Below are positions 1 to 9,787 of a stretch of 57,088 nucleotides of DNA, in pieces. The stretch lies in contig NW_017264845.1 of NCBI RefSeq assembly GCF_000149955.1, forward strand, positions 502,232-559,319, written 5' to 3'. The notes beneath the pieces are model-generated. The model saw nothing but the letters and a program-made list of their open reading frames with translations. It had not been told where the DNA came from and made no database searches. The first letter of the stretch is position 1; each line of letters opens with the position of its first letter. Position numbers and translations under genes: made by a program. Source of the stretch: Fusarium oxysporum f. sp. lycopersici 4287 (lineage: Eukaryota; Ascomycota; Sordariomycetes; Hypocreales; Nectriaceae).

Positions 1-1
1 T

Positions 2-3000
2 CTCGAAGATGCTGTCTTTGGTGATTACCCTCCCGAGGAACAGCAGACTATGGATCAAAAGATCAGGGCGGCAAAAGCTGCCGTCTCCATCCGAGGTAAC
101 TGCACTGGAGAAGCACTTAGTCAACTAGTCGGGATTGAGAATCCCCAGGAGATGTTCAACCTTCTCCAGGCCTATTGTATTGGCACGGGCCCAGTTCTTC
201 TGCAGACAACACTTTACCAGTTCATCCGGATCAAAACAAGCTCTTACGAGACAATTCCACAATTTAATGTCGACTTTGAACGACTCGTCAAACTTCTCCT
301 CGAGCAGAAAGAACCAATCTCAGATACCCTCAAAAAGGTTGTTTATCTGACTGCCTGCGAGAACGAGTACCCTGACTGGACTGCCAGACAGCGCGCTCTC
401 CTACGCTCGGAGCATCCGCCAACACTACGATCAATGCAGCAAGATCTCATTGATGAAAACAGGTCATCAGATGATGATGACAGTCATGGTACTGCCTCCA
501 CGTACTGGGCTCACAGTAAAAAGACTGGAAGGAAGGGCCCGGCCGCAAGAAAGCAAGAGGCAAGTGGCCGGAGGAGAGGATCTTCAAAGAACCAGCGAGC
601 CGCGAACAAGTCTAGCCAGGAAACCAATCATCGAGTCGGCAAGAACAAGGAACATACCTGCACGAACTGCAAGAAGAGAGGACATCATGAAAATGATTGT
701 TGGTTCGCCCATAAGGATAAGCGACCCGACTGGGCAGTCCGTCTCGCCAAGGAACTCATGGAGCATGATCTTCAACGCGACAGCACCAAGAATCTCCATA
801 TCAAGGAATCAAATCACATGACAGTTGAGCGATCTTTTCTGATTCTTGAAGACAGCGTCTCAGACGAGCTACCTATGGACAATACAGAGACGTGTAAAGT
901 CTCCCTTGATAACATCTCTTCAACCGCAGAATGGCTGTTCGACACAGGTTCATCAGTCCACATCTGCAACGACCAAAGCCTATTCACAGAACTGCAGCCT
1001 GCAACCCGAACGGTCCTCGTTACGGGCGGTGGGAAGGTGTACCCATTCGGTAAGGGGACAGTCAAAATTTGCTTCATAAACAAATGGGGTGAGCAGGTCA
1101 CAATTAACCTCAAAGACACGCTGTTCATCCCTGAGTTTCCGGTAAATGTCATGTCAGGACTCAGGCTATACAAGAACGGCGGCTGGATAGACGGGAACGA
1201 CATGTACGACCCAACAGGAGATGTCTTTGGTCTCCTCCGCATAGGAAGGGACGGTCTGTACGTGAACACTGAGGTCGGAAAGACTACTGTTTCAAACCAG
1301 GCCGTCTCGGAACTCCAGCCAGAACCATGCAATCATCACACTGCTTCATCAAACCAATGCCTGAATGTCGACCTTTGGCACCGAAGACTCGGCCATGTTA
1401 ACGCATATCAGGTGTCACAGACTGCCAAAATGACCAGAGGAATGTACTGTGACGGCCACCACGACCATCAGCCTTTCAATTACTGCCTCGCCTGCGACAT
1501 CGCAAAGGCCCTACGATGGACTCCGCGAAATAAACGGAAACGAGCCTCCAGGGCCGGGTTCATTCATGTTGACACCTTCAAAGTCAATCCACCGGGCATT
1601 AGAGGCGAACGATGGGGAATGATTGCCACAGATGACAGGCATAGAATGAGATGGGCCTACACGTTCACGAGGAAGGGGATGGCTTCGGAACTTCTAGGCC
1701 AGCTCATCTCCAAGATACGAACTCAGTATGGCATCCGAGTGTACGCAATCCAAATGGATGGCGGCTCTGAGCTCTATGGTGCGTCTCTCAAAAACCTCGA
1801 GTACACTCACGGCGTCAAGATCATCAAGACGACACCATATACTCCTGAATTTAACGGAGTTGCTGAGCGCTCTAACCGCATCATCTTTGACAAAGTCAGA
1901 GCAACCATGGAATCGGAAAGAATCCCGATAGAGCTCTGGCCATTGGTCCTGGAAGATATGGTGCGCAAGACAAACGTGACAGCCACCAGGGCAATTGATG
2001 GCCTCACTCCCATGGAAAGCTTTCTCAACGAGGCCTTCCCCGGACAAGACAACAAGCCGGATCTGTCCGGAGAACGAATCTGCGGCTCACAAGTCACGAT
2101 ACACATACCGCAGGAACGAAGATTGAGATCACACAAGTTTGGCCCAAGAGGAGAGGCTGGAATCTACCTATGCATGGAAGGTTCACAGATCTACACCTGC
2201 TGGGTGCCCTCTCGCAGGAAGGGACATCAGATCGTCCGTTCTGCAAATGTACAATTCTACGAAAAGGTTGGGGAGACAGAACTCCTGACCGAAACTGAGC
2301 ATGATGTTGAGCCGGAAATCCGCAAGAACGGAGCTCCCATCTCAAGCCGGCCACAGTCCGTCACGGAGCAGACAAAGACTCCAAGGCCACAAAGGTCTGA
2401 AGTGAACAATCTTCAGCATGCTGAGGTGCATAATCCTCAGCATGGACAGACGACAACATCCATGACATCAGCTAAGCTGCCCGATCTCCGAAAAGAGGTG
2501 ATCACTGAGCCCAAAACAATGACTGAAGCGCTTCAAGGTCCGCAAAGGGAGCATTGGCTCAGAGCAATACACAGTGAGCTGCGCAGTCTCCTCACGAAAG
2601 GAACTTGGCGCATGCTGGACCGCAACCAAGCTCACAATAGGCCACTTACCGTCAAATGGGTATTCAAGGTCAAGAAAAACGAGGACGGCAACCTCGACAA
2701 GTTCAAGGCGCGGCTGGTGGTCAGAGGCTTTGAACAACAGTTCGGCTTTGACTACAACCAGACCTTTGCCTCTGTTGCCAAAGCGGCGACTTGGAGAATC
2801 CTCCTCACCGTTGCTGCCTGTCTTGACTGGGAGATTGAGCAGATGGACGTGTCGACGGCGTTCCTGGAAGGGGACCTCGAGGAAGAAGTCTTCATCGAAA
2901 TGCCGGAAGGGCTTGTAGAGTATTTCGACCAACACCCAGAAGACCGTCCGCCAGGATTCTCAACCGAGAAGATCTGCAAACTGATCAAATCCCTCTATGG

Positions 3001-4171
3001 ACTCAAACAGGCGCCTCGGCAATGGCAAAAGAAGCTGAAGGAGGCCTTGGAATCCCTTGACTTTCGACAAGTAACGTCTGACACGGCCGTATATCACAAT
3101 CCCACAACGGGAGTGATCATCATCACATATGTGGATGACTTCCTCATCATGGGCAGCAACAAGGAAGCAATCCAAGGGTACAAAGCCCGCCTGGGAGAGA
3201 TCTTCACAATGACTGATCTCGGTCCCGCCAGCCATTTTCTTGGAGTAAGAATAACCCGAGACAGGAACTCAAGGCTGATCTACCTTTCCCAGGATGCATA
3301 TTTTACCAGAATACTGAAGAAATTCGGCTTAGAGGATTGTCGACCGGTCAAGACCCCGATGGAGCGAAATTCACTCTCGACACTGCAACCAAGAGACAAT
3401 GGCGACTCGGCTTCTCCAGAAGAACGAGAAGACTATAGCTCGAAAACCGGCTCGCTGATGTATGGAATGACCCAAACCAGACCCGATTTAGCTTTCCTAC
3501 TCTCGGTACTCTCAAGATACATGTCGAATCCATCACCAACACATTCACGAATGATCAAAAGAGGTCTCCGCTATCTACAGCAGACAAGAGACCACGGCCT
3601 GGTGCTTGGGGGCGTCAAGAAAGATCCTGAATCCGCTTGGAGCATCACAGCTTGGGCCGACTCGGATTGGAAAGGCGACACTGTTACGGGAAGATCGACG
3701 TTTGGATGGCTTGTTCAACTTGAAGGATCTACAGTCTCATGGAGGGCCAAACGGCACGAAACAGTGGCACTATCGACTACCGAGGCTGAATATACAGCAC
3801 TCTCCCAGTGTGCCAGAGAATTGGCCTGGACTAGGAACCTCTTCTCTGAACTGCTCCTTCCGCTACATATGCCTATCCCACTGAACGGCGACAACCAGGG
3901 TTCCCTAAAGCTATGCAGAAACCCTGAGCTTCACCAACGGACAAAGCACATTCCGTTAACCGAGCACCATATCCGAGAAGAAGTTGAAGCCGGGAATATT
4001 GATGTGCAATACGTCAGCACACATGAGCAGGTAGCAGACGGACTCACTAAACCATTGAACGCCGTCAGCCACGGTCACTTTCTAGAAGCAATTCGAGTCA
4101 GTGCATGTCCGATCGAGGAAGCAGGTCGTATTATTTGGAGTACTGAAGTCCACGATGACTCTGTGCCCTGA
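2..4171 (+). CDS. Ty1/copia retrotransposon Gag-Pol polyprotein (5' end outside window)
   Basis: Single open frame from base 2 to the stop at 4171; the first in-frame ATG is at 50, but the frame is open to the window edge, so the true start probably lies upstream. Counting from that ATG: Gag-like helical region 1-135, CCHC zinc knuckle (C204, C207, H212, C217), aspartic protease motif DTGSS near 297, integrase region with the GVAERSNR-type motif, reverse transcriptase with YVDD at about 1027, and a copia RNase H with ADSDWKG and STTEAEY. The order protease-integrase-RT-RNase H defines Ty1/copia rather than gypsy. There is no internal stop or frameshift in more than 1370 codons, so this copy is young and has escaped RIP. 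The polyprotein would be cleaved into the proteins for virus-like particle assembly, reverse transcription and integration. Confidence 0.96.
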   Translation, partial: LEDAVFGDYPPEEQQTMDQKIRAAKAAVSIRGNCTGEALSQLVGIENPQEMFNLLQAYCIGTGPVLLQTTLYQFIRIKTSSYETIPQFNVDFERLVKLLLEQKEPISDTLKKVVYLTACENEYPDWTARQRALLRSEHPPTLRSMQQDLIDENRSSDDDDSHGTASTYWAHSKKTGRKGPAARKQEASGRRRGSSKNQRAANKSSQETNHRVGKNKEHTCTNCKKRGHHENDCWFAHKDKRPDWAVRLAKELMEHDLQRDSTKNLHIKESNHMTVERSFLILEDSVSDELPMDNTETCKVSLDNISSTAEWLFDTGSSVHICNDQSLFTELQPATRTVLVTGGGKVYPFGKGTVKICFINKWGEQVTINLKDTLFIPEFPVNVMSGLRLYKNGGWIDGNDMYDPTGDVFGLLRIGRDGLYVNTEVGKTTVSNQAVSELQPEPCNHHTASSNQCLNVDLWHRRLGHVNAYQVSQTAKMTRGMYCDGHHDHQPFNYCLACDIAKALRWTPRNKRKRASRAGFIHVDTFKVNPPGIRGERWGMIATDDRHRMRWAYTFTRKGMASELLGQLISKIRTQYGIRVYAIQMDGGSELYGASLKNLEYTHGVKIIKTTPYTPEFNGVAERSNRIIFDKVRATMESERIPIELWPLVLEDMVRKTNVTATRAIDGLTPMESFLNEAFPGQDNKPDLSGERICGSQVTIHIPQERRLRSHKFGPRGEAGIYLCMEGSQIYTCWVPSRRKGHQIVRSANVQFYEKVGETELLTETEHDVEPEIRKNGAPISSRPQSVTEQTKTPRPQRSEVNNLQHAEVHNPQHGQTTTSMTSAKLPDLRKEVITEPKTMTEALQGPQREHWLRAIHSELRSLLTKGTWRMLDRNQAHNRPLTVKWVFKVKKNEDGNLDKFKARLVVRGFEQQFGFDYNQTFASVAKAATWRILLTVAACLDWEIEQMDVSTAFLEGDLEEEVFIEMPEGLVEYFDQHPEDRPPGFSTEKICKLIKSLYGLKQAPRQWQKKLKEALESLDFRQVTSDTAVYHNPTTGVIIITYVDDFLIMGSNKEAIQGYKARLGEIFTMTDLGPASHFLGVRITRDRNSRLIYLSQDAYFTRILKKFGLEDCRPVKTPMERNSLSTLQPRDNGDSASPEEREDYSSKTGSLMYGMTQTRPDLAFLLSVLSRYMSNPSPTHSRMIKRGLRYLQQTRDHGLVLGGVKKDPESAWSITAWADSDWKGDTVTGRSTFGWLVQLEGSTVSWRAKRHETVALSTTEAEYTALSQCARELAWTRNLFSELLLPLHMPIPLNGDNQGSLKLCRNPELHQRTKHIPLTEHHIREEVEAGNIDVQYVSTHEQVADGLTKPLNAVSHGHFLEAIRVSACPIEEAGRIIWSTEVHDDSVP

Positions 4172-4191
4172 AGACAAGGTGGATGGGGGCG

Positions 4192-4385
4192 TGTTGGAAA
4201 ATCCGGGAATCCCCTTCCCTTCAGGATTCAGACTGTTAGTCTGAAAGTCCTAGATTTAAAGTTCAAAGTCCTAGATACAATCATCTAGAGATATAAACCC
4301 GAGAATAACTCTCAGCTCAATAATGAACAACCAAGTTTCATAAAAATACATTTTCACCCAGCACTACTGCGCAATATAAACAACA
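4192..4385 (+). repeat. 3' LTR of the copia element
   Basis: Begins TGTTG and ends CAACA, a perfect 5-bp terminal inverted repeat. It starts 20 bp after the polyprotein stop, directly after a purine-rich tract (GGTGGATGGGGGCG) suited to be the polypurine tract. Length 194 bp. The next bases (GGTTA) should be the target duplication, but the matching 5' end is outside the window. Confidence 0.85.
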
Positions 4386-4560
4386 GGTTATGCAACTGTT
4401 CGACCCGGTGCCGGCATCGAGTCGCACCATCGACAAGAGCATCAGCTGAAAGGCAGAGTAGTGAAAGACATCAAAGACTACTGTGGATCGATGGAGCTAG
4501 CGGACCCGAGATTCGCTGCGCTGCCGGAAGATAACAGCCCAGCTATCAAACTTCTTACCA
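4386..4560 (+). repeat. Relic of a dispersed repeat, shared with about 30990-31140
   Basis: From the first base after the copia LTR this stretch aligns with the sequence around 30990-31140 (shared blocks TTCGACC, CAGCTGAAAGGCA, GATGGAGCTAG). In one frame both copies give similar peptides (QLKGRVVKDIKDY versus QLKGKLLKSIRDY, then MELA and ALPA), so the ancestor was probably coding. I do not recognise the family. The copia element appears to have inserted into this repeat. From 4560 to 4996 I see no gene. Confidence 0.55.
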
Positions 4561-4996
4561 TATTGGAAAGATACAGCTCCGCCGCATGTAGGTACCATGC
4601 GGTACCACCTGCCGTACTGTTGAGACGGTATGAATAAGATGGTCCGATCTGTTGGTGGCTAGGATTTGGATACTACGGAAGGAGCTGTAAAAGCTGAGAC
4701 GGCCACAAGTGCAACCGTGGTGGCTCCAGGTATAACTAAGAAGTTTCCCCAGTCTTACGTTTAGCTCGGAACGATTGTCTGCATATTGATGAGCTGGCAA
4801 CCAATCCTGGGATAGAAGTATTACCGAAATTATCTCAAGTATCAGAGATGAGCCCCCATCAGCTACAGCCATCTTTAGTAAAAAGAAGAACGAGTGTTAA
4901 TACTTTATTGAGCATGCTACAAATATCTCATCAATTAGGCCAACTCAATATCAATACGTTCAACGAAAGCGTTTAGTTTATCAACTCAATGAGAGA

Positions 4997-5088
4997 GGCG
5001 GCCAATACATGGGCACCTAGGTGCCCAAATAAAATAGCGCACTAGGTGCCCAAATTATGTCAGCAATCGTCGCCCCGATTGGCCAGCG
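4997..5088 (+). repeat. Left TIR of MULE, with internal palindrome
   Basis: 92 bp, inverted copy at 7892-7983. It contains the perfect 16-bp palindrome GGGCACCTAGGTGCCC (5011-5026) and a second partial copy (GCGCACTAGGTGCCC), so each end can fold on itself. The transposase ATG at 5057 lies inside it. Confidence 0.93.
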
Positions 5089-7835
5089 CGCGTTTGACAT
5101 GACCGACGCGACCTGCGCTCTGTATGATAGCAACACAGCCAACGAAAATGGACCAAAGCCACCGGCTTGCCTTCCCCGGACGATGCCCTCCCGCCTGAAG
5201 GGCATATACAAATCTCGTGAGTCTCTATTGGCAGCCATTAATTCTTGGGCGAAACCTCGAGGTTATGCGTTCACGACGGGGAAATCATTAAAGACGTCAA
5301 GTGGCCGAATCAAAGTCATATTTGCCTGTGATCGAAATAAACTTCGCACCGAGCACATCTATTACACGCCAACGCCGCACTTGTAGCCGAAGAACCGGCT
5401 GTAAGTTTTCAGTGCTGGCCAAAGCAATCATTGGATGGAAATACGTGGGTCCTAAGCCCATCGACCAGACAAGGAAGTATGCCCACCCACAATCATCCAC
5501 CGAGTCCGGACGCGTCTGCACACCCGGCGCATCGCCAACTTAACGAAAGAGATGCAGCAATTATTTCGAGCCTGACAACTGCTGGCGCTGCTCCTCGAGA
5601 TATCAGGACGTACCTCCATAACAGTTCAGATACCCTTGCGACGCAGCAAGACATCTATAATCGGATCGCGGCAATGAGAAGAGATCTGCGTGAGGGCCAG
5701 AGCAGTATCCAAGCGTTAGTCGACCAACTACAGGGAGAGGGCTTCTGGTGCCGGGTTCGATTGGACTCGGATAATCGGCTGACAGCCATATTCTTTGCCC
5801 ACCCTGACTCTGTTGCATATCTGCAAAGCAACCCGGACGTACTGCTATTGGATTGTACCTATAAGACGAACAAGCACGCCATGCCGCTGCTTGACATGGT
5901 CGGAGTTGACTCTTGTCAGCGTTCCTTCTGCATCGCATTTGCATTTCTGTCCGGTGAATCAGAAGAAGACTATTCATGGGCACTTCATCATCTCAAATCA
6001 CTCTACCATCATGAGCTCCCTTCTGTAGTCTTAACTGACCGATGTCTCGCTGCAATAAATGCAACTGCAACCTGGTTCCCTTCCTCCAAGGCCCTGCTTT
6101 GCCTCTGGCATGTTAATAAGGCAATCCTGCAGTATTGTCAACCGGACTTTGTGCTGAAAAGTGCCGACACAAGCGGCCGGGTAGAGGACGAAAAATGGGA
6201 CGAATTCTATGGTTTTTGGCACACTATTGTGGATTCGCCAACAGAAGAGATATTCAGAGAGCGCCTAGCCAAGTTCGAGCTCAAGTACGCCAAAAGATAC
6301 CCCCGGGCCGTTGGGTACATCAAATTGTACTGGCTCGAGCCGCACAAAGAGAGAATCATTAAAGCATGGGTGGATAAATACCTGCATTTTGGTAATGTGG
6401 CCACCTCGAGGTAGCTATCCAGGGTCAGATATAGAGGTCGGAAAGCTAATAATTGCCATCTAGGGCCGAAGGAATTCACTCCCTAATCAAATCATACATC
6501 AAGACCTCCATATTCGACCTCTTCGATTCTTGGCAGGCCATGCGCCATGCGGTCACCAACCAACTGAAGGAACTGAATCACATACGAGCCTCTCAACAGA
6601 TATGGATACCTTTGGATATCTCTGGAGGAATGTTCGAGGCTGTCCAGGGTTGGGTTTCCCACCAGGCCCTGCGCAAAGTGCAAGAACAACGGAAGTTAGC
6701 TTTGGCATCTCCCCAAGCTCCCTGCAGTCAGTCTTTCACCTCCTCACATGGGCTACCGTGTTCTCACACCTTGAAGAGACTCGAGGAGGAACAGCGCAGC
6801 CTTTTGCTTGATCATTTTCATCCTCACTGGAACTTAAAGCGAGGCGCGGATCGGCCCCGGCCCATACTAGAGCCACGTCGAGCCCCGCAGCAGGGCATTA
6901 TCAGGGTGAGAGGTCAACCTGCGACGAGCACCAAACGAGAACCCTCTGGATTTGAGATCTCTCAGCCTGGCAAGAAAGCGCCCAGCACATGTAGCAGATG
7001 TCATGCTGTTGGTCACGCGAGGTCCTCACGAGCGTGTCCTCTGAGGTTCCAGGATTTGCTCATTCAGGAAGCGCCGGCCTCGAAGTCAATTCCGCAGCCG
7101 GACGTAACCCCGGTCGCAGTCCCAAGTCCGGCTGACCCAATTGAGGCGATTTCAGTGAGCCAAGGGCCCTCATTAGTTGAAGGCATGCCAGTGCTAGAAT
7201 GTATTGCGGAAGCTACTGCACGCTCTCCCGCTACTGCACACACCCCACTTGCCCAGTCTTCACATACTGTACAAGTTTCGCTTACAGCTCCTCAACATTC
7301 TGACGTCCCAGACTGTCCCGTTGGAACTGTGCCAGGCCCTTCTGGCAAAGAATATCTGAATCACGAACCATCCGATTCGCGCAACCTTCCTTCGCAACCA
7401 CTACTGAGGTATGACTCGCCAGAAGCCATATATGGAAGATATGTCGCTGCAAGAAGCGCGTGGTATGCGGCGCAGCCGGCTGGCAGCATCAAAACAAATC
7501 AGCAATATCGCAGGGCGATGGGGCTTCCACTCAGGTACGACAAGCAGAGCTACGAGTGGTGTCTGGACTACAAACAGATGTCCAAGCGCTGTATCACGTC
7601 AACAGGATCAAGAGAATGGACGAAAGAAGAGATGATGGCGTATTTGGATTGGAGTAAGGCGGAGGATGAACGCATCGAAGCCCAAGTTGTTAAGGAGATG
7701 GGAAAGAATCCTCTAGCAAACAAAAGAAGAGGCATGACAGAAATATGGCGAAAAGCAGAAATGGATAATATAGAGCAAGAAACCTTATATGCAGCGGAGG
7801 ATAAGGCAGAACTTTGTATTGTTGTCAAACGGTAA
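5057..7835 (+). pseudogene. MULE transposase, one intron, N-terminal frameshifts
   Basis: Would encode the transposase that excises and inserts the element. The N-terminus (5057-5340) resembles a FAR1-type DNA-binding domain and then changes frame twice: near 5340 (stop TAA at 5338 in frame 1) and near 5420, where the SRRTGCKFSVLAK segment passes into the frame carrying DGNTWVL and THNHPPS. From 5431 the MULE catalytic domain is intact (HPDSVAYLQ, LDCTYKTNK, GVDSCQRSF, LTDRCLAAIN, CLWHVNKAI). An intron at 6411-6463 (GTAGCT...GCTAAT...CTAG) joins TSR to AEGIHSL; the homologous copy at 15117 lacks it. The C-terminal part has a SWIM-like Cys/His finger (CSQSF...GLPCSH), a CCHC knuckle (CSRCHAVGHARSSRAC) and a conserved tail. 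It is probably inactive unless the N-terminal breaks are read through or are sequence errors. Confidence 0.85.
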
Positions 7836-7891
7836 CTAGTTGGCTTGTGCTTTGAAAATATTAGAAAACAGCATTACAACCTTAGACCCGT

Positions 7892-7983
7892 CGCTGGCCA
7901 ATCGGGGCGACGATTGCTGGCATAATTTGGGCACCTGGTGCGCTATTTTATTTGGGCACCTAGGTGCCCATGTATTGGCCGCC
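7892..7983 (-). repeat. Right TIR of MULE
   Basis: Reverse complement of 4997-5088 with two transitions; the 16-bp palindrome recurs at 7954-7969. Confidence 0.93.
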
Positions 7984-8828
7984 CACACGTACTAACCTTC
8001 TGACTAAGCAAAATGGGCTCAAAGGGATTAGCCCATGTCGGAATAATAATGGCAGCTATGGTGATACATCAGAGCGTGGTCCTAAGGTGCATGCCTGATG
8101 GACTCCAACATCGAGATATCATCGTTGCGACACGAAATCGATCGGCGCTACAAGCGATTGCGAAACCCCGACAGCAGTCAGGGCAAGGCGTCATCCGGGA
8201 GATCTACAGACATGCGAGACGACTGGAAAAGGGTGGCAACACCATTAAAATGCGCTGGGTATCGTCTACAAACGAGTCTTTCACACTGGGAGTAAAAGCA
8301 AAGACCGAAGCACGAAAGACAACAGATAGCGGATGTAAAGCAACGAAACCGCCGCATCAGGCTCGATCGACCCGACTGAGAATACTACTAGCACAACGTC
8401 GACAGCGCATGATACCCGAGGGCGTAGGCAGCTATTCAAAGCAGCTTGACAAGGCGTTACCCGGCAAGCACACGCGCATACTATATGACGCCCTGAAGAG
8501 ACGCGAATCTGACATCCTGGTGCAACTACGAACGGGAATGGCACGAGTCAACAGGTATTTACACAGGATAGGCGCAGTAGAGACGGACACATGCGACTGT
8601 GGCCAGGAAGAAGAAACTGTGGACCATTTCCTCTTCCGATGTCCACGGTGGGACGAGCAACGAGAACACATGCGAATTGTCGATCGGGAAATGATGGGCA
8701 ATCTCTCGTTCTTCCTCGGAGGCAAGACAGCAGAGGACGGGCACAGGTGGAGCCCGAACTTTAGAGCGGTGCGAGCAGCGATCAAGTTTGCGATATGCAC
8801 AGGCCGTTTGGATGCTACACAACCATGA
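7984..8828 (+). pseudogene. 3' fragment of a Tad1-type LINE ORF2 (RNase H remnant and CCHC tail)
   Basis: The open frame 8013-8828 gives the end of a LINE ORF2: a degraded RNase H (residues equivalent to ATRNRSALQAI and the strand before MRWV) followed by the terminal Cys/His motif CDCGQ...DHFLFRCPRW typical of Tad1/I-like elements. Homology seems to extend up to the MULE edge, with a short indel near 8000 where the DxSK motif of RNase H would lie. The endonuclease and RT are missing. Whether the element was 5'-truncated at insertion or lost with the MULE's left flank cannot be decided from this window. Confidence 0.8.
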
Positions 8829-9118
8829 AAAACATACTAACAAACCAAACAAGATAATAAGAACTAACATAGTACAGCCTCTGGTAGACAGACCAGGCTT
8901 CAGCCGCTGAAGATGGGACGCTGAACACTTGGAGAAGTTGGCCTTCAAGCAGGCCTGTCGCAGGGACAAGCGAGGCTGGGAAATGTGATGAAGAGTAGGG
9001 ATTGGTGAGGTTTGAGGGTCTCAGGACAAGAAGTCGGAAAAGAATGTAATGAGATTTAACGTTGTGGGCCCTATGAGGCGTATCCTCCCGGGCGGAATAA
9101 ATTCATTCATTCATTCAT
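8829..9118 (+). mobile_element. 3' UTR and (ATTC)n tail of the truncated LINE
   Basis: Non-coding sequence after the ORF2 stop, ending at 9101-9118 in four and a half ATTC units, the simple-repeat tail left by target-primed reverse transcription. This tail differs from the ATAAC tail of the LINE at 47-53 kb, so the two belong to different subfamilies. Confidence 0.7.
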
Positions 9119-9787
9119 ACATCAGAGCGCATTGCAGTGTCCTTCCGGAGCATTCCACCTCAACGTCCTACTGAGCTGCTTGCAGAGGATCGTATTGGAG
9201 ACGAAATAATGCACGAACTGCTATAATATTTGCCTAGGGCAATCGAGTCTATGGATTTGCATTCAAGTTGGACGTCAAAAGTACAGAGGAATGATTGTGA
9301 TCATGACGTAACATGCGTATGTTATTCCTCTGATTAGATATATCCGGGGCTAATCTTTGGGATTTAGTGTGATATTATTCGCCATCGCCATGATTATTAG
9401 CGATTCCTTAATATCACCTGCTCTAGCTTACCGAAAAGCATGACATCAGAAATGTGGATTTAGGGTGAGGCGTAGCTTCGAGCGAATACCAGCATCTGGT
9501 TAGTATTTTGACTGGGGTGACTTTGGCGCCATCGGCTTTGGCCGGGTGTGATCTGATCCGGAAAGTTTATGCTGACACCTTCAGAATGGTCTTACGCCAC
9601 ACCGTTTGTCATATAGCTCATATTATGCAAGTGGCTGGTATTTCAAAAATTTCGTTCTCGCTGGTAATGATGTTTCTTCAGGGTGTGTCTACGTTTAAAA
9701 AGCATGAACGTACTTTACCTATTTGGATCACATAATCACACTGCCCTATCAACCTGTCGCAATCGAAAGCTTTCTGATTCCTCGCCT
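9119..9787. other. Intergenic, upstream of the Zn2Cys6 gene
   Basis: No supportable gene. A short open frame leads into the Zn2Cys6 coding sequence, but its ATGs upstream of 9788 give unconvincing protein. The promoter of the next gene must lie here; I see no clear TATA box. Confidence 0.4.

Larger units (their letters stand above)
4997..7983 (+). mobile_element. MULE (Mutator-like) DNA transposon, Hop-like, complete ends
   Basis: A 2987-bp element bounded by 92-bp TIRs that differ at only two positions, enclosing a MULE-domain transposase with a FAR1-like N-terminus. MULEs normally make 8-11 bp target duplications, but the flanks (CAATGAGAGA left, CACACGTACT right) do not match. Either one flank has been lost or the element lies at a rearrangement breakpoint; the right flank is LINE sequence and the left is not. 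Confidence 0.9.
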
